DNA of 64,000 nt. Origin: Serratia marcescens (lineage in GTDB: Bacteria > Pseudomonadota > Gammaproteobacteria > Enterobacterales > Enterobacteriaceae). The stretch spans positions 1,302,001-1,366,000 of the forward strand of contig NZ_VFMJ01000001.1 in assembly GCF_006715005.1 (NCBI RefSeq). The letters are read 5' to 3'. This document shows positions 1-7,627 of this stretch, in pieces. Under the pieces are notes generated by a model, which saw nothing but the letters and a program-made list of their open reading frames with translations, ran no database searches and had not been told where the DNA came from. A program made the translations under genes and the position numbers. The stretch's first letter is position 1. Each line of letters opens with the position of its first letter.

Positions 1-21
1 TAGAGGCTATGGTGATATTCA

Positions 22-1758
22 TTACGCGTCCGGTTTGGTCTGTGAGTCTTTGTATTGATTCACTTCAACGTCATAGGCGTGCAGGAAGGCTTCGCCGAAC
101 AGGGTGTGGAAATCGTCCTCGATCTCGCCGGAGGTTTGCTGATAGTTCTTCACGAAGTAGTCCCACAGCGCAGCCTTGCGGTTGGCGGGCAGCGACAGGC
201 GCGGCGCCACGCCTTCCTTGCGCGCTTCCTCTTCGAGGCGCTCCGGGTTGAACGACTGCAGCATGGCGGCAATGATGGCGCGAATACCGGCGATCATCCC
301 CAACTGGTGCGCCTGCAGGTCGATCAGTGCGTCGCGCACCGCCTGCTCCGGCGGCATAAAGCCCGGCATCTGGCTGCCGAACATCTGCATCAGCACCGTT
401 TTGCCCGAAGGCAGCAGCTTGAACGGGTTGTTGGCCTCGTCGAGGATCATGGTCATCTCGGCCTTCACGCCGCGCTTGAGGATCGAGCGGGATGAAAGCA
501 GGGCGACGGTGCCTTGCGAGAACAGGCTCAGCAGGCGGCCGGCCTGGCGGATCTGCCGTTCGTCGAAATGCGGCTGCGGCTGCAGATCGTCGAGGCCGAT
601 GCCTTGCAACAGCGCCGTCAGCAACGGCCCTTCCAATGCGTCGCCATTCGGCGCGGCGGCGTGTTGCCGCTGGGCGGACTGGTAGGCGATCGGATCGATG
701 CCCAGGCGGTTGCCCTGGCGCGGGCGCGGCGGCTGCGCGGGCGGTTCCGGCTGGCTGAACTGCGGCGCGGGTTGGGGGGGCGGCTCGGGCATCTGCACGG
801 GCGGCGGCGTCGGCTGTGGGCGCGGCGCTTGCGGTTGTGCGGCGATCGGCGGCGGAGACGGCGGTGTGGGCAGCTGTACCGGCTCCTCCGGCTGAGCCAG
901 CGGCACGGCGCCGCCCATCAGCAGCCCCAGCGGATCGTTGCTGTTTAGCGTCTCGGGCGAAGCGGGCGCAGATGAACCGCCGAACAGCGCCAGCGGGTCC
1001 AGCTCCTGCTCCGGTTGCTGCGCATTCTGAGCCGGGGTTGCCGGCCGCGCTGGCGCAGCCTGTTCCGCCAGCAGCGCGCTGGGGGTGGTGTCGGCCAGAA
1101 TGTGTTCGCGCTCAAAGGTGGTGTCGGTGTTGAACAGCGCCGCCGGATCGGTTTGCTGCTGCTGCAGCTGGCGCAGATCGACCTCGCCTGCCAGCTGCGC
1201 CAGCGGATCGGCCGGGTTCAGCTCGTGAGCAGGGGTATCCAGCAGCGGGTGGCTGCCTGGATTGGCGACCGGCGGCGGGGTGACGGCGGCCGGCGCATTC
1301 GGGGTAAATTCTTCCACCAGGCTGTCCCAGATTTCGTTGGGGATGGGCGCGGCGGATTTTTCTTTGGCGGCGGCTGCAGGGGCCGCAGCAGCGGCAACGG
1401 CGGCGGCCTTGGCCACCGGTTGAGCCTGTGGCGCGGCGTGCTGCTGCAGCGCGCTGACTTCAATCTGGTAATCGTCGATGCCGAGCACGTCGCCGTCCTG
1501 CAGTTCAACCTGGCGGCCGCGTTCCAGCGGAATGTCATTCAGCAGCACACGGGTAACGTTGCCGCGGTTGGTGATGCGGCATTCGCCGTCAGCGGAAATA
1601 TGCACAATCGCCTGCAGGCGGGAAATGGCGCGCTCTTCGTCCGGCAGCACCAGGTTGTTGTCCACGCTGCGGCCGATGGTGCCGCCCGGCGGCAGAAAAT
1701 CGCAACTGCTCTGCGGCGGAACCTGGCCGCTTTTATTTTTTACAATGGAAAATCGCAT
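22..1758 (-). CDS. fha: T6SS forkhead-associated protein Fha/TagH
   Basis: 578-aa cytoplasmic T6SS regulator. An FHA domain occupies about residues 20-100: GRS at the loop, NNLVLPD, then ISRLQAIVH, the usual phosphothreonine-binding layout. A long Ala/Pro/Gln-rich linker follows (about 105-370). The C-terminal domain (about 375-578) is typical of TagH/ImpI proteins. In S. marcescens and Pseudomonas such proteins are phosphorylated by the kinase PpkA/TagE and act in post-translational activation of the T6SS; no kinase gene is visible here. The ATG at 1758 has AGGAA 8 nt upstream. It is the last T6SS gene before the left edge. The ORF is complete, with a TAA at 22-24. Confidence 0.92.
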   Translation of the reverse strand: MRFSIVKNKSGQVPPQSSCDFLPPGGTIGRSVDNNLVLPDEERAISRLQAIVHISADGECRITNRGNVTRVLLNDIPLERGRQVELQDGDVLGIDDYQIEVSALQQHAAPQAQPVAKAAAVAAAAAPAAAAKEKSAAPIPNEIWDSLVEEFTPNAPAAVTPPPVANPGSHPLLDTPAHELNPADPLAQLAGEVDLRQLQQQQTDPAALFNTDTTFEREHILADTTPSALLAEQAAPARPATPAQNAQQPEQELDPLALFGGSSAPASPETLNSNDPLGLLMGGAVPLAQPEEPVQLPTPPSPPPIAAQPQAPRPQPTPPPVQMPEPPPQPAPQFSQPEPPAQPPRPRQGNRLGIDPIAYQSAQRQHAAAPNGDALEGPLLTALLQGIGLDDLQPQPHFDERQIRQAGRLLSLFSQGTVALLSSRSILKRGVKAEMTMILDEANNPFKLLPSGKTVLMQMFGSQMPGFMPPEQAVRDALIDLQAHQLGMIAGIRAIIAAMLQSFNPERLEEEARKEGVAPRLSLPANRKAALWDYFVKNYQQTSGEIEDDFHTLFGEAFLHAYDVEVNQYKDSQTKPDA

Positions 1759-1929
1759 AAGGCATTCCTGCTGATAAGATCTTATGGCTAGACAGTGGAA
1801 CTCAATAACGGGATGAATTCGACTTTATTTCTTTCCTAAGAGAGATCTTTGAACGTGAGTGACTAAATTTTTTTGGTTAACGCATTATATGGTCGAAAAC
1901 TTCAATGTAATAACGTGAGGCTGTATGTG

Positions 1930-2409
1930 TCAGGTGATGCCTTTGCTATTGCTCTCATTATTCTTACCCTTTCTCTTGTAATAGAGATTAGTCGGTAGTT
2001 GAGACAAGTAAATTAGGGCGAAGATAATACTGGCGTACCATACCTCGTCATAATCTTGGAATTTTATATTGAGCATTGAATCCAGTATCTCAGAGCCATA
2101 GTTAAATATTAAACCTTGGGTGATGCTTGCAAATAAATTTACTATGGTAACTACTACAAAAAGAGAGTAAGACTTTTTATTGTTAACTTTTTGTTTTAGG
2201 TGATACAGCCCGACAAAAACTATGACTGACAGTAAAAAGTATAAAAATACAAATGAGTAAGAGTAGGTGGAAAGCGTGACGTCATTGATCACTGTTTTTC
2301 CCTTATCCCAATGCTCTAAAATCCCATATGGTTTGTACTGAGTAATAGAAAGCCAAGAAATATTTTCCCAATGACTGATGGTTAATGGTGCTGGTATATT
2401 TTCAAGCAA
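1930..2409 (-). CDS. AT-rich predicted membrane protein, start uncertain
   Basis: Family not recognised. The 159-aa frame shows about three hydrophobic helices (residues 52-70, 83-101, 125-142) and a basic C-terminus, so it is probably an inner-membrane protein. It lies in the cargo segment, between the tandem immunity genes and fha. Base composition is markedly AT-rich compared with the neighbouring tss genes, which suggests recent acquisition. The only start codon in frame is TTG at 2409, with no recognisable ribosome binding site. The frame stays open upstream to beyond 2485 without an ATG or GTG. It may be an immunity or accessory protein, or a gene that has lost its start. Confidence 0.5.
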   Translation of the reverse strand: MLENIPAPLTISHWENISWLSITQYKPYGILEHWDKGKTVINDVTLSTYSYSFVFLYFLLSVIVFVGLYHLKQKVNNKKSYSLFVVVTIVNLFASITQGLIFNYGSEILDSMLNIKFQDYDEVWYASIIFALIYLSQLPTNLYYKRKGKNNESNSKGIT

Positions 2410-2484
2410 TAAATTATAAGTGATAAAAATGTAGTTAATTTGAGGCTGATGGCTACAAAAAAATGAATTCTATCACTGCGACTA

Positions 2485-2844
2485 CTACTTTGAGTAACGT
2501 TTAAAAATGGCTTTAGCTTCACTGGCGTTCTGCAGTGAAAGACAATCTAAAGTGTGGTAAGTCCCTTGAACTGAGCCTTGGCTATTTTTATTTGCGTACT
2601 GTTCAGCCAGTTTTTCACCTTGTTCGAATGCATCCATCGGCAGTTTACTCAACTCTAAATAGGCGGAAGCGGAACGGAAGGCGTCTTGCTTGGTTCTTTC
2701 TGAGTCAGTGGACTTCCCAATGCAGCGGCTGGTTAACCAATTTTTATATAGTGCCTCTTGCGATAAAGCATTGAGCGAGTTTTCAGCAAGGACTACATGG
2801 CTTCCGAGCAGCAGAGACATTAAAAAGTACGTGTATCTTCTCAT
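2485..2844 (-). CDS. rap1b: Rap/Tai4-family T6SS immunity protein (orphan second copy)
   Basis: 119-aa exported protein with an N-terminal signal peptide ending at about residue 20 (VVLA|EN). It is a small helical protein with two cysteines (SRC and LDC) at the spacing of the Rap1/Tai4 immunity family, which binds and blocks Tae4 amidases in the periplasm. It follows rap1a by 45 nt with no effector gene of its own, like the orphan immunity gene rap1b of S. marcescens Db10. The ATG at 2844 has a weak AAAGG upstream. The symbol is assigned from family and position, so the exact partner amidase is an inference. Confidence 0.75.
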   Translation of the reverse strand: MRRYTYFLMSLLLGSHVVLAENSLNALSQEALYKNWLTSRCIGKSTDSERTKQDAFRSASAYLELSKLPMDAFEQGEKLAEQYANKNSQGSVQGTYHTLDCLSLQNASEAKAIFKRYSK

Positions 2845-2889
2845 CCGAGATAACCTTTGATATGAGCCGTCGTTTGAGCAACTCTGATA

Positions 2890-3264
2890 TCAGTTGTCGT
2901 CTTTCCCTTGGTACTTCTTGATGATGGCTTGCAAAGCTTGGCTATGTACAAGATCGATGCACTTGGCCATCGTCATCGGCTCCCCAGACATGCTGTCATA
3001 GTGCTTTGCCAGAAATTCTTTTGCCAGCGCCCTGACAGCGGTATGCGCTTCCAGAGAATAATCGCCGAACTCCATGTAACCCCTGGCGGCGGCGGCGGCA
3101 TCGTTTTTGACTTCTTTTGCGGAGTACCCCTCGGCGATACAAACGCTAAGCGCGTAGTTTTTGAGGTACTCTTCGGGGGTATAGGTTTCTTTGGCTTGAG
3201 CCGATTGAATACATACCAAAAATATCATGCTTGCAACACACAGGGGTTTTATTTTAGTAACCAT
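2890..3264 (-). CDS. rap1a: Rap1a-like periplasmic immunity protein to Tae4 amidase
   Basis: 124-aa secreted immunity protein. The signal peptide spans residues 1-24 (cleavage after AQA), followed by a helical domain with cysteines in LSVCIAEGY and AKCIDLV, as in Tai4/Rap proteins, which cap the active site of the matching amidase. I chose the ATG at 3264 (GAGGC upstream, start of the signal peptide) over an in-frame upstream ATG at 3324 that would put 20 extra residues before the signal. It overlaps the 3' end of ssp1 by 16 nt, so effector and immunity are translationally coupled. It protects the producer and its kin from ssp1. Confidence 0.88.
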   Translation of the reverse strand: MVTKIKPLCVASMIFLVCIQSAQAKETYTPEEYLKNYALSVCIAEGYSAKEVKNDAAAAARGYMEFGDYSLEAHTAVRALAKEFLAKHYDSMSGEPMTMAKCIDLVHSQALQAIIKKYQGKDDN

Positions 3265-3725
3265 ATAGATGCCTCGCTGGATTTTGGAAAGTAACAATGA
3301 TCTGAGCAGGTTGTACCGTTCCATAATGTTGCGTGTCCGCTGGCATCATTCCATCCTGGAACAGTGAAAACCAATATCCCTTTGTCTTTTGAAAAGTCAC
3401 TGGGGGTAGGGTTTTTTATCGTTTTATCAGGTTTACCGAATTTATAGCTCAAGAAGTTAATAATATCTCTGACACGATAAATGTACCAATTTTTATCTTT
3501 GCCTGAAACGGTCTTCCATGCTCCTCGTTCAACTTTAAAACCAGAGTAATTGAGCGTGTAACTCATGCGTATTGCGCAGGCATTGGTGAATCCTTGCAAT
3601 GGATCATTGACGCCAAGCTCAATATTAACACCTACATTTCCACCGATCTTTTTGCCAACATCAGTAATATCTACGTTTATTTCGCTAAATCGTTGCCACG
3701 CTTGCTGGAATGAAGGGCGACTCAT
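3249..3725 (-). CDS. ssp1: T6SS amidase effector Ssp1 (Tae4 family)
   Basis: 158-aa peptidoglycan amidase secreted by the T6SS. The Tae4 fold is recognisable from the catalytic cysteine C50 in TNACAIRMSY, the catalytic histidine H131 in SGHATLWNGT, and the C140-S-D-H-C144 segment with D142. Tae4 enzymes cut the D-Glu/meso-DAP bond of the stem peptide in the target periplasm. There is no signal peptide, as expected for Hcp/VgrG-delivered cargo. It sits directly after hcp and overlaps its immunity gene rap1a. A GAGGAC ribosome binding site lies just before the ATG. The length matches S. marcescens Ssp1. Base composition is AT-richer than the tss genes. Confidence 0.92.
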   Translation of the reverse strand: MSRPSFQQAWQRFSEINVDITDVGKKIGGNVGVNIELGVNDPLQGFTNACAIRMSYTLNYSGFKVERGAWKTVSGKDKNWYIYRVRDIINFLSYKFGKPDKTIKNPTPSDFSKDKGILVFTVPGWNDASGHATLWNGTTCSDHCYFPKSSEASIWLLK

Positions 3726-3744
3726 TATAACGTCCTCTGTTGAT

Positions 3745-3768
3745 AGATGCCCCTAATCAGGGGCATCT
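3745..3768 (-). terminator. Hairpin between hcp and ssp1
   Basis: Perfect inverted repeat with 9-bp arms (AGATGCCCC/GGGGCATCT) and a 6-nt loop. It lies between the hcp stop and the ssp1 start and has no U-tract on the minus strand. It is therefore more likely a transcript-stabilising or attenuating hairpin than a full terminator. It could let hcp mRNA exceed effector mRNA. Confidence 0.65.
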
Positions 3769-3779
3769 TTGCGGGAAGA

Positions 3780-4262
3780 TTAAGCTTCGCGGTTTTCCTT
3801 GATGTTCCAACCTGCGCTGCTTTCGGCGCCTTTGCCGCCTTTGTCGCTCTGCTCCCAGTATTGCTGTTTCACTTTCGCCGCCTGGAAGGAGTAGGTGACG
3901 CCCACGGTATCTTCGCCGCCTGCACCGGTGTACTGCACGGCGGTGACCAGCACGTCTTCCAGGGTGATTTTTGCGTATTCCACCTGGCTACCACCCGCCT
4001 TACAAACCGACAGCTCAATCTTGGTCAGGTGTTTGCCGCTTGAGCAGTGTTTCAGCAAGGCCGGGGTTGACTTGTCGATCAGCGCGTTGACGTGCAGATC
4101 GTTGAAGCACACTTTGCCGGCGCCACCGCCGCCGCCAACGCCCATATTGCCCGGTTGAGAAGCGCCCCAGGAGAAAGAAGTAATGTCGGTCCAGCCTTTG
4201 TGATTCGAATCTTTGGATTCGCCGCTGGCACCTTCAACTTTCAGGAACATATCAATAGCCAT
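3780..4262 (-). CDS. hcp: Hcp (TssD) tube protein
   Basis: 160-aa Hcp, the hexameric ring protein stacked into the inner tube of the T6SS and also a chaperone for small effectors such as Tae4. Family signatures seen are MAIDMFLKVEG at the start, GWTDITSFSWGASQ, HLTKIELSVCKAGG and VGVTYSFQAAKVKQQYWEQ. It lies between the two amidase/immunity cassettes. A 196-bp gap upstream holds two hairpins and leaves room for its own promoter. A hairpin follows it. This arrangement suits the high Hcp expression known for active T6SSs. Confidence 0.96.
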   Translation of the reverse strand: MAIDMFLKVEGASGESKDSNHKGWTDITSFSWGASQPGNMGVGGGGGAGKVCFNDLHVNALIDKSTPALLKHCSSGKHLTKIELSVCKAGGSQVEYAKITLEDVLVTAVQYTGAGGEDTVGVTYSFQAAKVKQQYWEQSDKGGKGAESSAGWNIKENREA

Positions 4263-4395
4263 AGTTTCTTCACTCTTTATTAAGGGTTAACAGTAGTATT
4301 AACGTTACGTTGAAAAACTCAGGTAATAGCAGCAGGAATTGCAAGTGTGGTAATGCATTACCAATTTATATCCTTGTGCCATGCACCTTCTTAAA

Positions 4396-4413
4396 TACCG
4401 AAAACTATCGGTA
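4396..4413 (-). terminator. Second hairpin upstream of hcp
   Basis: Stem TACCGA/TCGGTA with a 6-nt loop, followed on the minus strand by TTT. With the larger hairpin at 4423-4449 it forms a tandem pair that probably ends the upstream tss/ssp2/rap2a transcript before hcp. Confidence 0.5.
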
Positions 4414-4422
4414 CGGGTTACC

Positions 4423-4449
4423 GAGCCATTATTAAAGTGATAATGGCTC
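4423..4449 (-). terminator. Hairpin after rap2a, probable terminator
   Basis: Perfect 10-bp stem GAGCCATTAT/ATAATGGCTC with a 7-nt loop, starting 9 nt past the rap2a stop. The sequence beyond it on the minus strand is not U-rich, so full termination probably depends on the second hairpin or on Rho. Confidence 0.6.
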
Positions 4450-4458
4450 AATGCTTAA

Positions 4459-4899
4459 TTATTTCGCGTTATCTTGATTCCACGTGCGATCTGGGTTGCC
4501 TGCTATGAGCTGTCGGGAAAGCTTGTCCAATTCAGGGCTATGGTACAACCGCAGGCAGTTTAAGGTGACACCTTGACTCTTGTCTTTAGTTTCGCTGTGA
4601 AACTCATTGATTCTGGATTTATATTTGTCGATGAGAACATTGATTTTCTCATCACCTGATTCGATATCGAATGGCATCCATTCTCTCATCGCATTCGCCG
4701 TTCTGGCCGCATCAAGAGAGAATGCTTTATCCGAATCGGAGACCTGTGCCAGGCAGCGTGACAATGCCAGTTCTTTTACGACCAGGTGATAAGGCATCTG
4801 TTTGATAAATGCCACCGGATCTTGAATGTCCTTGGCGAGCGATGACTGCGAGAGCCCCAACAGGGTAGTTGCCAATCCGATTGTGATTAACTTATTCAT
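4459..4899 (-). CDS. rap2a: Rap2a-like periplasmic immunity protein
   Basis: 146-aa exported immunity protein of the Rap/Tai4 family. The signal peptide is about residues 1-22 (ending SSLA|KD). The mature part is helical with paired cysteines (SRCLAQ and LNCLRL). The ATG at 4899 has GGGAG upstream and overlaps the ssp2 stop as ATGA, which is classic effector-immunity coupling. An in-frame TTG at 4911 is the only other candidate start and is less likely. Its role is to neutralise the adjacent amidase ssp2 in the periplasm of producer and sister cells. The pairing is inferred from adjacency. Confidence 0.86.
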   Translation of the reverse strand: MNKLITIGLATTLLGLSQSSLAKDIQDPVAFIKQMPYHLVVKELALSRCLAQVSDSDKAFSLDAARTANAMREWMPFDIESGDEKINVLIDKYKSRINEFHSETKDKSQGVTLNCLRLYHSPELDKLSRQLIAGNPDRTWNQDNAK

Positions 4900-5402
4900 G
4901 GCAACTCCCAAAAATTGGCTCGCGGAGTAGAGTAATTGGTTCCGGGCTCATTGAAATAGCAATGATCTGAACAACTGGTTCCGTTCCAGAAAGTGGCGTG
5001 CCCGCCCGCGTTTCCCCAACCTGATACTTCAAAAAGTATTAATCCTTTTTTGTTGGCCAGTTGCGTAACAGGTAATTGAGGGTAATTAACAATCATGTCA
5101 GGTTTTCCCCACGTTTTAGTCAGGTAGGGAATCAAATCCCGCACGCGGAAAAAGTACCATTTTTTATCTGCGCCTGAGACGGTTAACTGACCTATTCTGG
5201 GAACCGGATGGCCTGTGTAATTGAGCACGTAACTCATCCTTACGGCACAGCTGTTTTCCCAGCCACCTGATTCGACGGGTATCTCAAAGTTTCGTTTTAC
5301 GGCACCGCCAATCGTATTTTTAACTTTTCCCAGAGGATCGTTTGGGTCGTAAATATTTTTAGCTGCAGTCCAGGCAGCCAGAAAACGGGGTCTTGTTCCC
5401 AT
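4896..5402 (-). CDS. ssp2: T6SS amidase effector Ssp2 (Tae4 family)
   Basis: 168-aa Tae4-family D,L-endopeptidase. The catalytic cysteine C52 lies in ENSCAVRMSYVLNY and the catalytic histidine H135 in GGHATFWNGT, with the C144-S-D-H-C148 segment nearby. It is clearly paralogous to ssp1 but well diverged, which fits the known pattern that each Ssp is neutralised by its own Rap. No signal peptide is present. It follows tssC by 57 bp containing a hairpin and overlaps rap2a by 4 nt. A GGAGG ribosome binding site precedes the ATG. It is delivered by the T6SS to rival cells, where it cuts peptidoglycan stem peptides. Confidence 0.91.
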   Translation of the reverse strand: MGTRPRFLAAWTAAKNIYDPNDPLGKVKNTIGGAVKRNFEIPVESGGWENSCAVRMSYVLNYTGHPVPRIGQLTVSGADKKWYFFRVRDLIPYLTKTWGKPDMIVNYPQLPVTQLANKKGLILFEVSGWGNAGGHATFWNGTSCSDHCYFNEPGTNYSTPRANFWELP

Positions 5403-5425
5403 GATTTACCTCCATGTTTTATTTA

Positions 5426-5449
5426 TCAGGCCGCACTATCGCGGCCTGA
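5426..5449 (-). terminator. Hairpin between tssC and ssp2
   Basis: 9-bp perfect stem TCAGGCCGC/GCGGCCTGA with a 6-nt loop, just after the tssC stop and before the ssp2 ribosome binding site. There is no U-tract, so it probably acts as a partial attenuator or RNA stabiliser between the structural and effector parts of the operon. Confidence 0.55.
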
Positions 5450-5459
5450 CTGCAGTCCA

Positions 5460-6965
5460 TCAGGACGCGTCGTTTTGCTTCAGCGAAGGCAGCTTCGACA
5501 CCAGGCGCAGGGAGACGGTCAGGCCTTCCAGCTGGTAGTGCGGGCGCAGGAAGAACTTGGCGCTGTAATAGCCCGGGTTGTCTTCGATCTCTTCCACCTG
5601 CACTTCCGCCGCGGCCAGCGGTTTGCGTGACTTGGTTTCCTGCGAGGAGTTGGCCGGATCGCCGTCCACGTAGTTCATGATCCAGTCGTTCAGCCAGCGT
5701 TCCATGTCGTCGCGCTCGCGGAAGGAGCCAATTTTGTCGCGCACGATGCACTTCAGGTAGTGCGCGAAGCGACAGCAGGCGAACAGGTACGGCAGGCGCG
5801 CGGAAAGCTGGGCGTTGGCGGAGGCGTCGGCATCGTAGTATTCCGCCGGCTTCTGCAGCGACTGTGCGCCGATAAAGGCAGCGAAGTCGGAGTTTTTGCG
5901 GTGCACCAGCGGCATAAAGCCGTTTTTGGCCAGCTCGGCTTCGCGGCGATCGCTGATGGCGATCTCGGTCGGGCACTTCATGTCCACGCCGCCGTCGTCG
6001 CTCGGGAAGGTGTGGCACGGCAGGTTTTCCACCGCGCCGCCGGATTCGACCCCGCGAATGGCGGTGCACCAGCCGAACTCTTTGAACGAACGGTTGATGT
6101 TGGCGGCCATGGCGTAGGCGGCGTTGGTCCAGGTGTAATTGCCGTGGGTCGCGCCGTCGGTTTCTTCTTCGAAGTCAAACTCGTCCACCGGGTTGGTGCG
6201 GATGCCGTAGGGCAGGCGCGCCAGGAAGCGCGGCATCACCAGGCCCAGGTAGCGCGCATCTTCCGACTCGCGCAGGCTGCGCCAGGCGGCGTACTCGGTG
6301 TTCTGGAAGATCTTGGTCAGATCGCGCGGGTTGGACAGCTCCTGCCAGGACTCCATCTGCATCACGCTCGGCGCGGTGCCGGCGATGAACGGGCAGTGCG
6401 AGGCGGCGCCGATCTTGGCCATTTCCCCCAGCAGCTCCACGTCCTGCGGGCTGTGATCGAAGTAGTAGTCGCCCACTAGGCAGCCGAACGGCTCGCCGCC
6501 GAACTGGCCATACTCTTCTTCGTAGACTTTCTTGAAGATCGGGCTCTGGTCCCAGCCCACGCCTTTATAGCGCTTCAGCGTGCGGCCCAGCTCCTGCTTG
6601 GAAATGCTCATAAAGCGGATCTTCAGCATCTCGTCGGTTTCGGAGTTGTTGACCAGATAATGCAGGCCGTGCCAGGCGCCTTCCAGCTTCTGGAAGTCGT
6701 CGTGGTGAATGATCTGGTTGATCTGCTGCGACAGCTTTTCGTCGATTTCCGCGATCAGCGCCTGAATGGTGCGGTAGGCGTCGGAAGAGACGGTGACGGT
6801 GTTTTCCAGCGCCTGTTGCGCCAGGGTTTTCACCGCGTTCTCGACCGCTTCTTTGGCCTGATCGGTCTTCGGCCGGAACTCTTTGTTCAACAGCGCGCTG
6901 AATTCATCGCTGGAAAAAGTCTCGGTGGTCTGCAACGCATTGTGTTGCTGAGGCGAGTTGCTCAT
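5460..6965 (-). CDS. tssC: T6SS contractile sheath large subunit TssC/VipB
   Basis: 501-aa sheath protein that assembles with TssB into the contractile cylinder around the Hcp tube. Recognised from KLEGAWHGLHYLVNNSET, the core FGCLVGDYYFDHSP, the GAASHCPFIAGTAP stretch, the NGFMPLVHRKNSDFAAF region and the conserved C-terminal GLTVSLRLVSKLPS. Full length for the family. It follows tssB with a 3-nt gap, so the two subunits are cotranslated. ClpV/TssH recycling signals are usually in TssB. Confidence 0.97.
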   Translation of the reverse strand: MSNSPQQHNALQTTETFSSDEFSALLNKEFRPKTDQAKEAVENAVKTLAQQALENTVTVSSDAYRTIQALIAEIDEKLSQQINQIIHHDDFQKLEGAWHGLHYLVNNSETDEMLKIRFMSISKQELGRTLKRYKGVGWDQSPIFKKVYEEEYGQFGGEPFGCLVGDYYFDHSPQDVELLGEMAKIGAASHCPFIAGTAPSVMQMESWQELSNPRDLTKIFQNTEYAAWRSLRESEDARYLGLVMPRFLARLPYGIRTNPVDEFDFEEETDGATHGNYTWTNAAYAMAANINRSFKEFGWCTAIRGVESGGAVENLPCHTFPSDDGGVDMKCPTEIAISDRREAELAKNGFMPLVHRKNSDFAAFIGAQSLQKPAEYYDADASANAQLSARLPYLFACCRFAHYLKCIVRDKIGSFRERDDMERWLNDWIMNYVDGDPANSSQETKSRKPLAAAEVQVEEIEDNPGYYSAKFFLRPHYQLEGLTVSLRLVSKLPSLKQNDAS

Positions 6966-6968
6966 CGA

Positions 6969-7505
6969 TTAATCCTCACGCTCGTTGTTGTCATCGTTAA
7001 CCGCCGGCTTCGGCGCGTCGGTCAGGGATTGCAGCAGCGCCGGGTTTTGCAGGATCTTGGAGATCAGTTCTTCGGCGCCGTTCTTGCCGTCCATATAAGA
7101 CAGCAGGTTGGAAAGCTGGGTGCGGGCGTCCAGCAGATTGCCCAGCGAGTCGACCTTGCGGGCGATAGCGGCGGGGGAGAAGTCTTCCATGCTTTCGAAG
7201 GTCAGATCGATGTTCAGCTTGCCTTCGCCGGTCAGGGTGTTATCGACCTGATAAGCGACGCGCGGCTTCAGTGATTTCATGCGCTCGTCGAAGTTGTCGA
7301 CGTCGATCTCCATGAATTTGCGTTCTTCCACGCTGGCTTGCGGATCGACCGCTTTCCCCACCAGATCCGCCATCACGCCCATCACGAACGGCAGCTGGAT
7401 TTTGCGCTCTGCGCCATAAATTTCGACATCGTATTCAATCTGTACGCGCGGCGCGCGGTTGCGGGCGATGAATTTCTGCCCGCTGCGGGATTTCGAGTTT
7501 GACAT
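6969..7505 (-). CDS. tssB: T6SS contractile sheath small subunit TssB/VipA
   Basis: 178-aa partner of TssC. Family features are RAPRVQIEYDVEIYGAE near the N-terminus, LPFVMGVMADLVG, the KSLKPRVAYQVDNTL segment and the C-terminal helix LLSYMDGKNGAEELISKIL. GGAG precedes the ATG at 7505. It starts 122 nt after the tssA stop, a longer gap than elsewhere in the operon, which may hold an internal promoter or processing site, though I see no strong motif there. Confidence 0.96.
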   Translation of the reverse strand: MSNSKSRSGQKFIARNRAPRVQIEYDVEIYGAERKIQLPFVMGVMADLVGKAVDPQASVEERKFMEIDVDNFDERMKSLKPRVAYQVDNTLTGEGKLNIDLTFESMEDFSPAAIARKVDSLGNLLDARTQLSNLLSYMDGKNGAEELISKILQNPALLQSLTDAPKPAVNDDNNERED

Positions 7506-7627
7506 GATTTACTCCATCTAATGGCGATTGGGAACGCGCCTCGTCCGGCTGGGAGAGTCAGGTTCTGATTCGAGTCTGCGCCGGGGCAGACGGTATCGGG
7601 TGTCGTCAAGAGAACAAAAGTCGGCGG

